DNA of 64,000 bases from an uncultured Mediterraneibacter sp. (GTDB lineage Bacteria > Bacillota > Clostridia > Lachnospirales > Lachnospiraceae). Both the position numbers and the translations under genes were made by a program. The stretch is taken from contig CALWMN010000010.1 in assembly GCA_944381935.1 (NCBI GenBank), positions 43,759 through 107,758 of the forward strand. The letters run 5' to 3'. Below the pieces are notes generated by a model that made no database searches, was not told the DNA's origin, and was given only the letters and a program-made list of their open reading frames with translations. Within the stretch, counting starts at the first letter, position 1; the number at the start of each line of letters is the position of its first letter. Below, piece after piece: positions 18,890 to 29,908 of the stretch.

Positions 18890-20515
18890 CTATTCCTTCA
18901 GATAGCGCACTTCAAAAGTATCGATCGTAATCGGCTTATTAAAGAGCGTCCCCTGGGCATAATCACACCTCAGCTCCTCCAGCACATTGAGCTGGTCCTG
19001 CGTCTCCACGCCGGATGCCAGCACATACGCCCCAAGCTGTCTGCATATGTCAATGACCGCCTTCGCCACAATCCGGCTGCGGCTGTTCCCTACGATGTTT
19101 GTGATCAGGCTTTTGTCCAGCTTCAGACCGTCAAACTCCATGACAGAAAGGATGGAAAAGCTGGAATCCTTTGCCCCGAAATGATCCAGGATGACCCGGA
19201 CATTTGCCTTTCGGATCTTGCTGCTCGTCTCTGCCAGCATCTCCTGGTTCATATCATGATATGACTCCGAGACCTCAACCTCCAGGTACTCGCAGAATAC
19301 ATGATACTTCTCGATCAGATGGAGCATCTTGTCCGCAATGCTTTCCTGCCGGAGAGTCGCTCCTGCGAAATTAACGGACACCGGCATCATCGGAAGTCCC
19401 TGTACGTCCCATCTGTGCAGGGTCTTGCAGACTTCCTCAAACACATACAGATCAAGGTAATGGGACAGCCTTGTCTCTTCCAGAAGATTGATATATTTTG
19501 CCGGGTTCATAATGCCCAGGTCTTTATGCTGATAACGTACGACGGCCTCTGCACCTGCCACATTCCCTGTCCTCACATCAATTTTCGGGACGAAACAGAC
19601 AATAAAATTGCCGCTTTCAATGTCATGGAGCAGATCCTCTTTAATGATCGGTTCATGATGCCCTTTCTTCAGATTCTTGTAGTACTTCCTCTTTTCCTCC
19701 CGCATCATGTTTTCCGCCGCCACCACAAGGCTGTTCGCATCAATATCCAGCTTCTCCCATGCGTATCCGATGGAAGCGAGTCCAAGGCTGATATGATCCA
19801 GCTTCCTGTGCACGGCATGAACCTGCTTTGTAAAATTCTCATAAGAACTGTTCTCAACTAAAACGAGGTACTCGTCGCCTGTCATACGGTAAACCTGTCC
19901 GCTGTGGAAATACTCTTCCAGGACCTCTCCTACGCGCATCACGACCTCGTCGCCGTAATCACGACCGAACTCCCTGTTAAAATTCTTAAGGCCATTGATA
20001 TCGAGCGACATTGCCCCGAGGGACTTCAGCTTTTTTTCCTCCACCTCATCCATGTAGGCCACAAAGCTGTTCCGGTTCAAAAGGCCTGTAAGGTTGTCGT
20101 GATAGCTTAAATACTCCTGTTGCTTCTGCGTCTTCTGCAGCGCAATAACCTGAGGAATATATGGGAGAAGCGCCCTCATCATATTCAGGTCGCAGCCTCC
20201 ACGGTGCACGCCCACAACCGCAAGAACTGCCGTTGTGTCCGTGTCCTTGCCAAGCTTCATAAAGACGCTGTAATCATCAGACGTCGTGTCCGTAATTTCC
20301 TGCCTTATCCACTTCGGCTGCTGATCGGCAGGAAGCATTTTAATCCGGTCCCTCTGCCAGGGAACGTTGCTGGCACACCACTCGTAAATTGTCTCAATGT
20401 CATCTTCTTCTTTTTCAATATAGTAAACGTATTCTGAATCGTAATAATCCCGTATCGCGCTCAGGATGTCATTGATGATATCAATGACAGAACGCACTTT
20501 ATTTTCATCACTCAT
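18890..20515 (-). CDS. GGDEF/EAL domain protein, motifs partly degenerate
   Basis: 541 residues: N-terminal GAF-like sensor (1-150), GGDEF domain (about 155-285) and EAL domain (290-540). It would make or break cyclic di-GMP, but the signature residues are weakened. GGDEF reads TGDEY and no RxxD inhibitory site is seen. EAL reads EAVVR, DDFG reads DHFG, and the loop-end AEGVE reads ASGVE. Some catalytic residues (Glu, Asn, Lys, Gln) remain. A sensor or weak enzyme is more likely than a strong cyclase. It has its own promoter and heads a three-gene run with the transferase and VanY-like genes. Confidence 0.88.
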   Translation of the reverse strand: MSDENKVRSVIDIINDILSAIRDYYDSEYVYYIEKEEDDIETIYEWCASNVPWQRDRIKMLPADQQPKWIRQEITDTTSDDYSVFMKLGKDTDTTAVLAVVGVHRGGCDLNMMRALLPYIPQVIALQKTQKQQEYLSYHDNLTGLLNRNSFVAYMDEVEEKKLKSLGAMSLDINGLKNFNREFGRDYGDEVVMRVGEVLEEYFHSGQVYRMTGDEYLVLVENSSYENFTKQVHAVHRKLDHISLGLASIGYAWEKLDIDANSLVVAAENMMREEKRKYYKNLKKGHHEPIIKEDLLHDIESGNFIVCFVPKIDVRTGNVAGAEAVVRYQHKDLGIMNPAKYINLLEETRLSHYLDLYVFEEVCKTLHRWDVQGLPMMPVSVNFAGATLRQESIADKMLHLIEKYHVFCEYLEVEVSESYHDMNQEMLAETSSKIRKANVRVILDHFGAKDSSFSILSVMEFDGLKLDKSLITNIVGNSRSRIVAKAVIDICRQLGAYVLASGVETQDQLNVLEELRCDYAQGTLFNKPITIDTFEVRYLKE

Positions 20516-20598
20516 GGAATATCTCCCCTGTTTTTTTATAAACCCTGCTCCGCAATGCCCCGGGCTTGTTTTGCATCCCCACCCCTGACATCATGAAT

Positions 20599-20627
20599 AT
20601 TGTAGTATACTCATCTCTAAATTGCAA
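20599..20627 (-). promoter_or_regulatory. Promoter of the GGDEF/EAL gene
   Basis: TTGCAA (20622-20627) and TACAAT (20599-20604) on the minus strand with a 17-base spacer. The -35 element begins only a few bases beyond the terminator of the F-ATPase operon. Confidence 0.7.
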
Positions 20628-20630
20628 GAC

Positions 20631-20672
20631 AAAAAGAGATACCTCCCCTGGCAGGATACGGTATCTCTTTTT
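20631..20672 (-). terminator. Terminator of the F-ATPase operon
   Basis: A perfect 13-bp inverted repeat (AAAAAGAGATACC and GGTATCTCTTTTT) with a 16-base loop follows atpC. The T tract is built into the stem. Confidence 0.85.
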
Positions 20673-20682
20673 CTAAGACAGC

Positions 20683-21099
20683 CTATAAATTCCATTTTTT
20701 GTCCTGAGCCAGCCTCAGACGGTTCATCGCCCTGGCAAGGGACGCCTGGGTATGGTAGTATTCCTGGATACTCTGCTTCTGTCTCATCCGTTCTTCCGCA
20801 CGCTCTTTCTGCTCCTGGGCATGGCGGATATCGATCTCCTCCGGGCGTTCCGCAGTATCTACCAGGAGGGTGACACGGTTATTGACAATCTCTGCAAACC
20901 CGGTTCCCACCGCAACCTCCGTCCACTCGCCTTTTTCCAGTTCCATCCTGGCGATTCCCACGTCAATGGCAATCACCATATTCTCATGGCGGGGAAGAAT
21001 CCCTTTCTCGCCGTCCGGCGCCGGAATGACGAGGCTTAAGCATCTGCCCTCATAAAAGACTCTGTCACTGGCTATGATCTTCAATCCGAATGTCTCCAT
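20683..21099 (-). CDS. atpC: F-type ATPase epsilon subunit
   Basis: Central-stalk subunit that couples and inhibits the F1 motor. It has 138 residues: an N-terminal beta-sandwich (ETFGLKIIASDRVFYEG, GEKGILPRHENMV) and a C-terminal helical hairpin (residues about 90-138) rich in Gln, Glu and Arg. Last gene of the operon, 16 bp after atpD and followed at once by a strong terminator. Normal length and intact. Confidence 0.96.
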   Translation of the reverse strand: METFGLKIIASDRVFYEGRCLSLVIPAPDGEKGILPRHENMVIAIDVGIARMELEKGEWTEVAVGTGFAEIVNNRVTLLVDTAERPEEIDIRHAQEQKERAEERMRQKQSIQEYYHTQASLARAMNRLRLAQDKKWNL

Positions 21100-21115
21100 A
21101 TGGTCACGCTCCCGT

Positions 21116-22716
<1,601 letters not shown>

Positions 22717-22731
22717 GAAACCTCCTAGAAT

Positions 22732-23619
22732 CTATTTTCTCTGCTGCGCCCTTGCTCCGCCGCACACCTCGGTGATCTCCTGGGTAATCGCCGCCTGTCT
22801 CGCGCGGTTGTACACGATCGACAGCTCTTTGATCAGGCTGTCAGCACTGTCCGTTGCGGACTTCATCGCCATCATTCTGGCATTGTGCTCGCTGGCATAC
22901 GCCTCCACGAGAGCGCCATAGATCATTCCGTTTACATAGTTGGGCACAATGCTGTCCATCACATGCTCCGCAGAAGGATAGAGTTCAATCTCTTCCCGGT
23001 GCATATTAAGGGGCATCTTCATGACCTTGAAGTCTGCCCTCTCCAGAGGCAGAAGCTTCATGATCTCTGCATCCGCCTGCACCGAGTTCTCCATGCGGGT
23101 ATATACAATATAAACCTCATCCAGATCCCCGTCCAGGAACTGGTCAATCAGAACACTGGAAATATCTCTCGCCCTGTGCATAGTCGGCTTCTGGACCGTA
23201 TATTGGAAATTCGTGTCAATTTCCACGCCCCGTTTTGCAAAGTAATGCCTTCCCAGCTCACCCACGACAAAAAGCCTGTGCTTTCCCGGCTTTGCCAGGA
23301 TCTCCTCCTCCAGCTTCACAATGTTGTGGTTGTATGCCCCGGCAAGTCCCTTGTCAGCAGTGACGACAATAGAACCGATCTTTCTCTCTTCCTTCGGAAT
23401 CTTTTCCCTCTGGTCAAAGAAGCGGTGCCTCAGTTCCGGAAGATGGCGCAGGATTCTCGATATCTCTCCCTGAAGGCCGTAGAAGTAAGGCTCTGTGTCA
23501 GCCAGCTTCTTTTTTGCCTGTGTCAGCTTGGATGAGGATATCATGTACATCGCGTTGGTGATCTTCATCGTGTCCCTGACACTGTTGATCCTGCTCTGTA
23601 TCTCTCTGATATTTGCCAT
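22732..23619 (-). CDS. atpG: F-type ATPase gamma subunit
   Basis: Rotor shaft of F1, 295 residues. The N-terminal helix (ANIREIQSRINSVRDTMKIT) and C-terminal helix (SIVYNRARQAAITQEITEV) that form the coiled-coil axle are intact. The ATG follows the stop of atpA after one base and has AGCAGGTG upstream. The stop is followed by an AGGAGG-containing sequence that does not serve a well-spaced start codon and merges into the structured element. Confidence 0.96.
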   Translation of the reverse strand: MANIREIQSRINSVRDTMKITNAMYMISSSKLTQAKKKLADTEPYFYGLQGEISRILRHLPELRHRFFDQREKIPKEERKIGSIVVTADKGLAGAYNHNIVKLEEEILAKPGKHRLFVVGELGRHYFAKRGVEIDTNFQYTVQKPTMHRARDISSVLIDQFLDGDLDEVYIVYTRMENSVQADAEIMKLLPLERADFKVMKMPLNMHREEIELYPSAEHVMDSIVPNYVNGMIYGALVEAYASEHNARMMAMKSATDSADSLIKELSIVYNRARQAAITQEITEVCGGARAQQRK

Positions 23620-23620
23620 A

Positions 23621-25129
23621 TTAACACCTGCTCTTCTTAAATTCCTTCGCTGTCTCTACGATTTTCTCTATCAGCTCGTCCGTCAGCGCCTTCTTCTCTT
23701 CGATCTCCCTGCCGATCTCAGGATGCTCTGCATCGAAATAGTGCAGCAGATCCGCCTGGAACTGTTTGATCTTTGTCTTCTCCACCCCGAGCAGAACCTT
23801 GTGTGTCGCCGCACACAGTGTAATCACTTTCTCATGGAGGCTTAACGGGTGGCAGAGCGGCTGCTTTAACAGTTCCATCAGACCGCTTCCGTACTCTAGC
23901 TGTTCCTTTGTCGCGGCATCCAGGTCAGAACTGAACTGCGTGAACACTTCCATCTCGCGGTACTGCGCAAGGTCGATACGGATACTTCCCGAAGCCTTCT
24001 TCATAGCTTTTGTCTGTGCCGCGCCGCCCACACGGGATACAGAAAGTCCGACATTGACCGCCGGTCTCATCCCGGATGCGAACAGACCGCTCTCAAGGAA
24101 GATCTGACCGTCCGTGATGGAGATCACGTTGGTCGGGATGTACGCGGAGACGTCTCCCGCCTGAGTCTCGATGATCGGAAGCGCCGTGATGGATCCCCCG
24201 CCCTTCTCATCGCTTAAACGGCTGGAGCGCTCCAGAAGCCTGGAATGAAGATAGAATACATCTCCCGGGTACGCCTCACGTCCCGGCGATCTTCCAAGAA
24301 GAAGCGAAAGGGCACGGTACGCAACCGCATGCTTGGAGAGATCGTCATATACGATCAGCACGTCTTTCCCCTGGTACATGAAATACTCCGCCATCGCAGT
24401 TCCCGCATACGGCGCAATGTACTGGAGAGATGCGCAGTCACTGGCCGTGGAAGACACAACAATCGTGTAATCCATCGCTCCGTGGCTGCTCAGCGTATTT
24501 ACAACTTTTGCGACAGTGGACGCTTTCTGCCCGACTGCAACATAGACACAGACCACATCCTTGCCTTTTTGATTCAGGATCGTATCCATTGCAATGGACG
24601 TCTTTCCTGTCTGACGGTCCCCGATGATCAGCTCACGCTGTCCGCGGCCGATCGGAAACATGGCGTCAATGGAGAGGATTCCGGTCTCCATCGGAACACT
24701 GACCGACTTACGGTCAATGATTCCCGGCGCCTCCTGCTCAATCGGGCGGTACCCGGATGACTGTACGTCACCTTTCCCGTCGATCGGCTCTCCGAGGGCA
24801 TTCACGACCCTCCCGATAAATCCTTCCCCGACCGGGACTCCTGCCCGTTTTCCTGTACGGGACACTTTCGTGCCTTCACGGATCCCGGAATCGCTTCCGA
24901 AAAGGATGCAGCCGATTTCATCCTTCCTGACATCCTGCACCATTCCCTTAAGTCCGGTCTCAAATGTGATGATCTCTCCGTACATGGCATGATCAATTCC
25001 GTATATAGTGGCGATCCCGTCGCCCACTGCAATGACAGTCCCGACTTCACTGTCCTTGCTCATTGTATCAAAATTTTCTATCTCCTCCCGGAGTATAGAA
25101 ATAATCTCATCTGAATTGATTGAACTCAC
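23621..25129 (-). CDS. atpA: F-type ATPase alpha subunit
   Basis: Non-catalytic nucleotide-binding subunit of F1, 502 residues. The P-loop is [27 protein letters not shown] and the [10 protein letters not shown] stretch are typical. I chose the GTG at 25129 because GGAGG is 8 bases upstream; the in-frame GTG three codons earlier overlaps that ribosome binding site. It lies between atpH and atpG with very short junctions. Confidence 0.96.
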   Translation of the reverse strand: MSSINSDEIISILREEIENFDTMSKDSEVGTVIAVGDGIATIYGIDHAMYGEIITFETGLKGMVQDVRKDEIGCILFGSDSGIREGTKVSRTGKRAGVPVGEGFIGRVVNALGEPIDGKGDVQSSGYRPIEQEAPGIIDRKSVSVPMETGILSIDAMFPIGRGQRELIIGDRQTGKTSIAMDTILNQKGKDVVCVYVAVGQKASTVAKVVNTLSSHGAMDYTIVVSSTASDCASLQYIAPYAGTAMAEYFMYQGKDVLIVYDDLSKHAVAYRALSLLLGRSPGREAYPGDVFYLHSRLLERSSRLSDEKGGGSITALPIIETQAGDVSAYIPTNVISITDGQIFLESGLFASGMRPAVNVGLSVSRVGGAAQTKAMKKASGSIRIDLAQYREMEVFTQFSSDLDAATKEQLEYGSGLMELLKQPLCHPLSLHEKVITLCAATHKVLLGVEKTKIKQFQADLLHYFDAEHPEIGREIEEKKALTDELIEKIVETAKEFKKSRC

Positions 25130-25144
25130 CTTGCTCACCTCCGG

Positions 25145-25675
25145 TTACTTTAATCTTTGCTCTAATCTGTTCAGGCGTCCTCTTATGCTCCAGTCATACT
25201 CGTCGCTCCCCACACGGAGGATAAACCCTCCCAGGAGCGCCTCATCCCGGCATACTTCTATATGTGCTTCTTTCGCGCCGTATCTGCCGCACAGGAATGC
25301 TTCCATTCCCCTTTTCTGTTCCTCGCTCGGAGGGACCGTACATGTCAGCGTAGCGCTTAAGACTTTTCTCTGCTCATCGCAGATCGCATCATACGAGGTA
25401 AATATTTCAGAAATCAGGTCCATTCTGTGATATTTACACACAACCTTCAGAAAATTTCGCATTTCACCGGGGAATACCCTGTCAATCACCCTCTGCTTTT
25501 TCTTCAGGTCGATCGTGGGATTCACGAAAATATCATGGAGCTGAGGTACCTCTGCGAATATCTCCCTGGTCTTATGCACTCTGTCGGCAGGAACCCCGGT
25601 CTCATGGAGGACACGGGCGTACCTCACTGCCGCAAGAGAGCAGTGCACAGGATTATTTGTCGTCTGTGTCGTCAT
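25145..25675 (-). CDS. atpH: F-type ATPase delta subunit
   Basis: Peripheral-stalk subunit linking the b dimer to the top of F1. It has 176 residues with the typical helical N-terminal domain (AAVRYARVLHE) and the C-terminal GGFILRVGSDEYDWSIRGRL strand-helix signature. The ATG at 25675 has AGGTGG 5 bases upstream; it starts inside the 3' end of atpF (23-bp overlap). Normal operon position. Confidence 0.94.
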   Translation of the reverse strand: MTTQTTNNPVHCSLAAVRYARVLHETGVPADRVHKTREIFAEVPQLHDIFVNPTIDLKKKQRVIDRVFPGEMRNFLKVVCKYHRMDLISEIFTSYDAICDEQRKVLSATLTCTVPPSEEQKRGMEAFLCGRYGAKEAHIEVCRDEALLGGFILRVGSDEYDWSIRGRLNRLEQRLK

Positions 25676-26144
25676 GGGTTCCACCTACTTCTTTCAGAAA
25701 CTGGTCATAGAGATCCTCGTCCGCTGTCCTGCCGACGATCTTTGCCGCAGATGCAACAGCCAGCCCTGCGATCTCACCCTGGAGTTCTTTCATGGTCTTT
25801 TCCCGCTCTGCCCTGACAGTCTCTTTCGCACTCTCAATAATATTTCCCGCCTTGTCGCCGGCTTCCCCGACGATCCTGTCATACTCGCTCTTCGCCGCCG
25901 AACGCGCCTTCTCCAGAATCTGTACGGATTCCTGCTTCGCTCCTCTGAGGGCATCCTCATACTCCTGCTTCATCTTCGCCGCATCGTCCTGTGCAGCCTG
26001 TGCATTCTTAAGTCCGTCCTCAATGATCTGTCTTCTCTTTTCCATGATCCCCATCACCGGTTTGAACAGGAAATGACTGAGCAGAAGATAAAGAACAACA
26101 AGATTTATAATATTCCAGACAAGGTTCAAATCAAGACTCAGCAT
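25653..26144 (-). CDS. atpF: F-type ATPase b subunit
   Basis: Membrane-anchored peripheral stalk, 163 residues. One N-terminal membrane helix (NIINLVVLYLLLSHFLF) is followed by a long charged coiled coil. I chose the ATG at 26144; an in-frame GTG three codons upstream is also possible, and both use the same GGCGGGTGG region. It overlaps atpH by 23 bp. Confidence 0.95.
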   Translation of the reverse strand: MLSLDLNLVWNIINLVVLYLLLSHFLFKPVMGIMEKRRQIIEDGLKNAQAAQDDAAKMKQEYEDALRGAKQESVQILEKARSAAKSEYDRIVGEAGDKAGNIIESAKETVRAEREKTMKELQGEIAGLAVASAAKIVGRTADEDLYDQFLKEVGGTHDDTDDK

Positions 26145-26196
26145 CTTTTCCACCCGCCTTTCTTGTTACTTTCCATCCGTTTGTTTCCTGCCCCCA

Positions 26197-26421
26197 TTAT
26201 CCTAAGAAGAAGATGATCAGGATACCGATGATGAAACCGTAAATAGCGGTTGCCTCTGCAAGCGCACATCCGAGGATCAGAGTCTTTGTGATTTTTCCTT
26301 CAGCCTCCGGCTGTCTTGCGATCGCCTCTGCAGCTTTAGATGTTGCAATTCCAATCCCGATACCTGCTCCGATACCTGTGAGTACTGCAATTCCTGCTCC
26401 GATTGCTATAAGTGTTTCCAT
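26197..26421 (-). CDS. atpE: F-type ATPase c subunit (predicted H+ type)
   Basis: Rotor-ring proteolipid of 74 residues with two membrane helices joined by the ARQPE polar loop. The ion-binding carboxylate is Glu56 in ALAEAT. The position equivalent to Gln32 of the Na+-binding Ilyobacter tartaricus c subunit is Ile23 here (33 residues before the Glu in both proteins), and the nearby Pro is Ala. The Na+ signature is therefore absent and H+ coupling is inferred. This contrasts with the V-type proteolipid at 3.4-3.9 kb. Confidence 0.96.
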   Translation of the reverse strand: METLIAIGAGIAVLTGIGAGIGIGIATSKAAEAIARQPEAEGKITKTLILGCALAEATAIYGFIIGILIIFFLG

Positions 26422-26501
26422 AATACTAATCTCCTTTTCCTTTTCACATTTTTTAGAGGTTTCTTTTTCAGTAATTCTTTTCTTTTCCTGCTTCTGCGAG
26501 C

Positions 26502-27161
26502 CTACTCCATCTCCTCGTTCATAAACAGCCCTGTCAGGAATACGAAAACATATGCCTGGAGAAGCCCGTCGAAGATATCGAAATAGAAACTCACCGGGAT
26601 CGGTATGATCAGCGGTACAATGGTCTTTAAAAGCTCCATGACCACAAATCCGGCAAGCATATTTCCGAAAAGACGCATACACAGTGACAATGGCCTGATT
26701 ATGACCTCGAGGATCATGATCGGCGCGACCACCGGAACCGGCTGGGCGAAATGCTTTACCCAATGCTTCAGCCCGTTCTTATGGATACCTGAATACTCAA
26801 TCAGGCACATGCTCATGATCGCCAACCCTGCCGTCACATTCAGATCTTTTGTCGGCGGCTTGAAACCGAACAGGGGGGCGATGGTGTTCGAGAAGGCGAG
26901 ATAGAGAAGCACTGTGATCAGATATGGTATGTATCTTCTGTTCTCTTTCCCGATGATCCCCTCAAAGAAATCCTGCGCCCAGCCGATGCCGGCTTCCAGT
27001 GCGAGCTGCACTTTCCCGGGATTCTCAACTCTCAGATTCCTCACCAGTACAATGGATAAGAGGACGAGTACTGCCATAATGATCCAGGTGACGACCACAG
27101 ACTCCGAGATCCCGCCGAGAACCGGAAGTGTGAATACTGTTTCACAATTCAGTTCTTCCAT
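26502..27161 (-). CDS. atpB: F-type ATPase a subunit
   Basis: Stator membrane subunit with the ion half-channels. It has 219 residues from the ATG at 27161, starting [10 protein letters not shown], with about five or six membrane helices. The conserved Arg helix is [20 protein letters not shown], and the C-terminal helix has [14 protein letters not shown]. No strong ribosome binding site lies close to this ATG; a TTG five codons earlier is an alternative, about 15 bases after AAGGAGGG. First structural gene; no atpI is seen. Confidence 0.93.
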   Translation of the reverse strand: MEELNCETVFTLPVLGGISESVVVTWIIMAVLVLLSIVLVRNLRVENPGKVQLALEAGIGWAQDFFEGIIGKENRRYIPYLITVLLYLAFSNTIAPLFGFKPPTKDLNVTAGLAIMSMCLIEYSGIHKNGLKHWVKHFAQPVPVVAPIMILEVIIRPLSLCMRLFGNMLAGFVVMELLKTIVPLIIPIPVSFYFDIFDGLLQAYVFVFLTGLFMNEEME

Positions 27162-27270
27162 AAGTGTGTCTACCAAATTTCCCGTATTACTCCCTCCTTT
27201 GCTGCTGTTCAATGTGGGGTCCGCCTTCTTTTGCTGCCGCCCCGGACCGGTTTCCGGTAAATCCGGGCAT

Positions 27271-27299
27271 AAAAAAAAGAGCCGTTCCCCTTTGAACTC
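27271..27299 (-). terminator. Terminator-like hairpin in the F-ATPase leader
   Basis: Between the atp promoter and atpB the minus strand reads GAGTTC, a six-base loop, GAAC, two unpaired G, CTC, then eight T residues. This is an intrinsic-terminator shape about 110 nt before the first gene, so it could act as an attenuator. Immediately downstream is a second nested hairpin (27241-27267, built on CCCGGA/TCCGGG). Confidence 0.5.
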
Positions 27300-27358
27300 C
27301 TTGGATTTGTGCTGTATCAGCGACCGGAGATACTCTGTATCCCTCAAAAGTCGACTAA

Positions 27359-27387
27359 ATATTACCCCCAATTTTTTTGTTTGTCAA
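27359..27387 (-). promoter_or_regulatory. Sigma-A promoter of the F-ATPase operon
   Basis: TTGACA (27382-27387), 17 bases, TAATAT (27359-27364) on the minus strand. The transcript would start near 27352, leaving a leader of about 190 nt before atpB. Upstream, 27390-27640 is AT-rich and without genes. Confidence 0.88.
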
Positions 27388-27735
27388 CCATTCTTAAAAT
27401 CCGTTTTTAATAGAGGAAAATGCCCGTTTTTTATTTCAATTTGTCTTGATTTCAGCCCGGTATCCGGTGATTTTTATTCAATTTTTATCTATTTTTTTCC
27501 TTCACGGCTTTTTTACTTTTAAAGCACCTCACGTTTTCGTGCGAAAAATCTAGTTTTTTATTTTTTATTTGTCGAATCCGCCCGTCTTCTTATCTTTTCT
27601 GGCCGCATGGCAGACAATAAGATATACACTTTTACACAATTTTGAAAGCAATTTTCAGTAATACTGCTTATCAAAATAATTCTGAGGTATAATAATAATG
27701 ATAAGACAGAGAAAAATCTTTCAGAGGTGTCTTTT

Positions 27736-28431
27736 ATGAACCGGATCAAAGGATTAAAGACAAAATATTTCCCACTATATTCTGACCGCATCTTTTTCCT
27801 GTGCGGTGCCGTCATGCTGTGCAGTGAAATCTGGAAACAGCTTACCCTGACCTTCCTTCTCGGACACGGGCACTACAACTGGTGGTATTTCCCCTTCCAG
27901 CTCTGCAGCATCCCCATGTACATTCTTCTCGCCTACCCCTGGCTGCGCGCCCCCGGAATCCGGAGCGCTCTGCTGGGCTTCCTTATGTCATACACCCTGC
28001 TCGGGGGGATTGCCGTTTTCGCCGACACAAGCGGGCTTCACTATCCCCTCGCGTCACTCACCGCGCACTCCTACCTCTGGCATATCCTGCTGATTGCAGT
28101 GGGTCTTTTTGCAGGGTCCCTTTTCAGCTCCGGAACCGCCCGGCTTCTGCCTGCTTTCGCCTCGGGAACCTGCCTGTACCTGTCTTGCTGCCTCCTGGCG
28201 GAAATCTTCAACCTGGCGCTGGACCGGTTCGGCACGATCAACATGTTCTATATCAATCCCCACTATCAGATGCAGCAGATTTTCTTTCACAGCCTGTCAC
28301 TTTCTCTCGGGAACCTGCCTGCCATCCTGCTCTATATCGCAGCCACTGTCTTTGGCGCTTTTCTCCTCTCTCTCCTCTGGCATGTCCCTGGCCGGTTCGT
28401 CCTCCATAGATTTCTCCACCGCAATCCGTAG
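27736..28431 (+). CDS. YwaF/TMEM164-like integral membrane protein
   Basis: 231 residues with six or seven membrane helices. The WWYFPFQLCSIPMYI segment is a recognisable feature of the YwaF/TMEM164 family (unknown function in bacteria). The ATG at 27736 is preceded by AGAGGTG at 6-7 bases. Upstream, TATAAT at 27688-27693 may be its -10 element, but no good -35 is seen. The last 135 bp overlap, antisense, the end of the convergent membrane protein gene. Confidence 0.8.
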   Translation: MNRIKGLKTKYFPLYSDRIFFLCGAVMLCSEIWKQLTLTFLLGHGHYNWWYFPFQLCSIPMYILLAYPWLRAPGIRSALLGFLMSYTLLGGIAVFADTSGLHYPLASLTAHSYLWHILLIAVGLFAGSLFSSGTARLLPAFASGTCLYLSCCLLAEIFNLALDRFGTINMFYINPHYQMQQIFFHSLSLSLGNLPAILLYIAATVFGAFLLSLLWHVPGRFVLHRFLHRNP

Positions 28432-29253
28432 GAAGTCCCGGTCCCGTGCCTTCCTTCTCGGGATAAACCTGCTGACAAGGCTCCCTTTCCCACGGTTCTT
28501 GACAAAAAGGAATCCAATGACAGAAAAAACCAGGGCCCCGATAAAATTAACGATCAGATCCTCCATTGTGTCGATAAGCCCGATGTCGAGATATCCTCCC
28601 AGGCCCAGTTCTGTCCCATTCACAGCTGTATCCGTGATTCCTTCTATTACATATGGGATATTGCTCCGGGTCGGGTCAAGCGTGACCGAACGGATGGTAT
28701 GGACGACCGTATCCTTCTGCATATCGTACCCGATGAGCTGATCCATCCCAAACTCAAAAAACTCCCACACAACACCGATCGTCATGGAAAAGCAGAACGC
28801 GACGATCGCCATAAACAAAGGAGACAGATTAAACACCGCCTTTTTATTCCGGTTCAGCAGGTCCACAAGGGAGAAGCCGATCGCAGCCGCCAAAAATCCG
28901 TTGAGTGTGTGCAGCACCGTATCCCAGAACGGGAAGATCAGGTAAAACTCACTGATCTCGCCGAGGATCTCCGCCGCAAAAATAAACACAAGAATAATGA
29001 TCTCAAGAGTTGTGGGAAGCTCCACCTTAAAGGTGATCTGCACAAGGCTTGGGATTACCAGCAAGAGAAGCGTCAGCGCGCACAGAAATACATTCTCATA
29101 ATTGCGGTTCAGAACCTGGAGTATCATCATGACGATGACAAGTATCCGCAGGATAAAATATACGAGAAACGAGCTTCTGTGCTCTCTCAGCTCCATGTGC
29201 AGAGCGTCTCCCATGCTTTTGAACCAGTTTGTTTTCTTACCGTTGTTTTTCAT
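28297..29253 (-). CDS. YjdF/DUF2238-like integral membrane protein
   Basis: 318 residues: a cytoplasmic start, about seven membrane helices up to residue 260, then a charged tail rich in Arg, Glu and Asp. FPFWDTVLHTLNGFLAAAIGFSL and FCFSMTIGVVWEFFEFGMDQ are typical of YjdF-like membrane proteins of unknown function. GAGGAAAG lies just before the ATG. The hydrophilic C-terminal 45 codons are the part that overlaps the opposite gene. Confidence 0.75.
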   Translation of the reverse strand: MKNNGKKTNWFKSMGDALHMELREHRSSFLVYFILRILVIVMMILQVLNRNYENVFLCALTLLLLVIPSLVQITFKVELPTTLEIIILVFIFAAEILGEISEFYLIFPFWDTVLHTLNGFLAAAIGFSLVDLLNRNKKAVFNLSPLFMAIVAFCFSMTIGVVWEFFEFGMDQLIGYDMQKDTVVHTIRSVTLDPTRSNIPYVIEGITDTAVNGTELGLGGYLDIGLIDTMEDLIVNFIGALVFSVIGFLFVKNRGKGSLVSRFIPRRKARDRDFLRIAVEKSMEDEPARDMPEEREEKSAKDSGCDIEQDGRQVPERK

Positions 29254-29331
29254 CTTCTTTCCTCACTTTGCCTTTCCTGTCCTCTTGCAGTCCGCCTGCC
29301 TCTCTGTTAAACTGATCTTTGAGGTGATTGT

Positions 29332-29886
29332 ATGAAACATCCGTTTCCTTTTGATATCATATACAGCAGGCGCAAAACCGTCGCCATCCAGATCACACGG
29401 GAGGCAAACGTGCAGGTCCGCGCTCCGTACGGCTGCCCCCGCTCCTTTATCGACTCCTTCCTTCTCGAAAGGCAGGAATGGATCCTAAGTCTCCTGGAAA
29501 AGGCCGCCTCTTCACCGCAAAAAACGCGCCCTGAGATTCCCGAGGCAAAACGGCGGCAATATATCGAAACCGCCCGCGCCGTCTTTACCCAAAAGGCTGC
29601 CTACTATGCGCGCATCATGGACGTCACTTACCGCCGGATCTCCATCCGGGAGCAGAAAACACGGTGGGGGAGCTGCAGCAGCGGCGGCAACCTGAACTTC
29701 AACTGGCGCCTGATCTTTGCCCCGGAACCTGTCCTCGACTATGTCGTCGTACATGAGCTCGCACACCGCCGGGAAATGAACCACTCCAGAGCCTTCTACC
29801 GCATTGTGGAATCCGTGCTTCCCGACTATAAGGAATCCAGGAAATGGCTACGGGACCACGGGGATTCCCTGTGGGATGCCTCATAG
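29332..29886 (+). CDS. YgjP-like M48-type metallopeptidase
   Basis: 184 residues. The zinc site is HELAH in VVHELAHRREMNHSRAFY, with a third ligand His following. TRWGSCSSGGNLNFNWRL is the YgjP (DUF45) signature. No signal peptide, so it is probably cytoplasmic. The family is poorly characterised. It diverges from the YjdF-like gene; the two start codons are 79 bp apart. Confidence 0.9.
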   Translation: MKHPFPFDIIYSRRKTVAIQITREANVQVRAPYGCPRSFIDSFLLERQEWILSLLEKAASSPQKTRPEIPEAKRRQYIETARAVFTQKAAYYARIMDVTYRRISIREQKTRWGSCSSGGNLNFNWRLIFAPEPVLDYVVVHELAHRREMNHSRAFYRIVESVLPDYKESRKWLRDHGDSLWDAS

Positions 29887-29908
29887 GTTCCGCAGTACCG
29901 CCTCTGCC

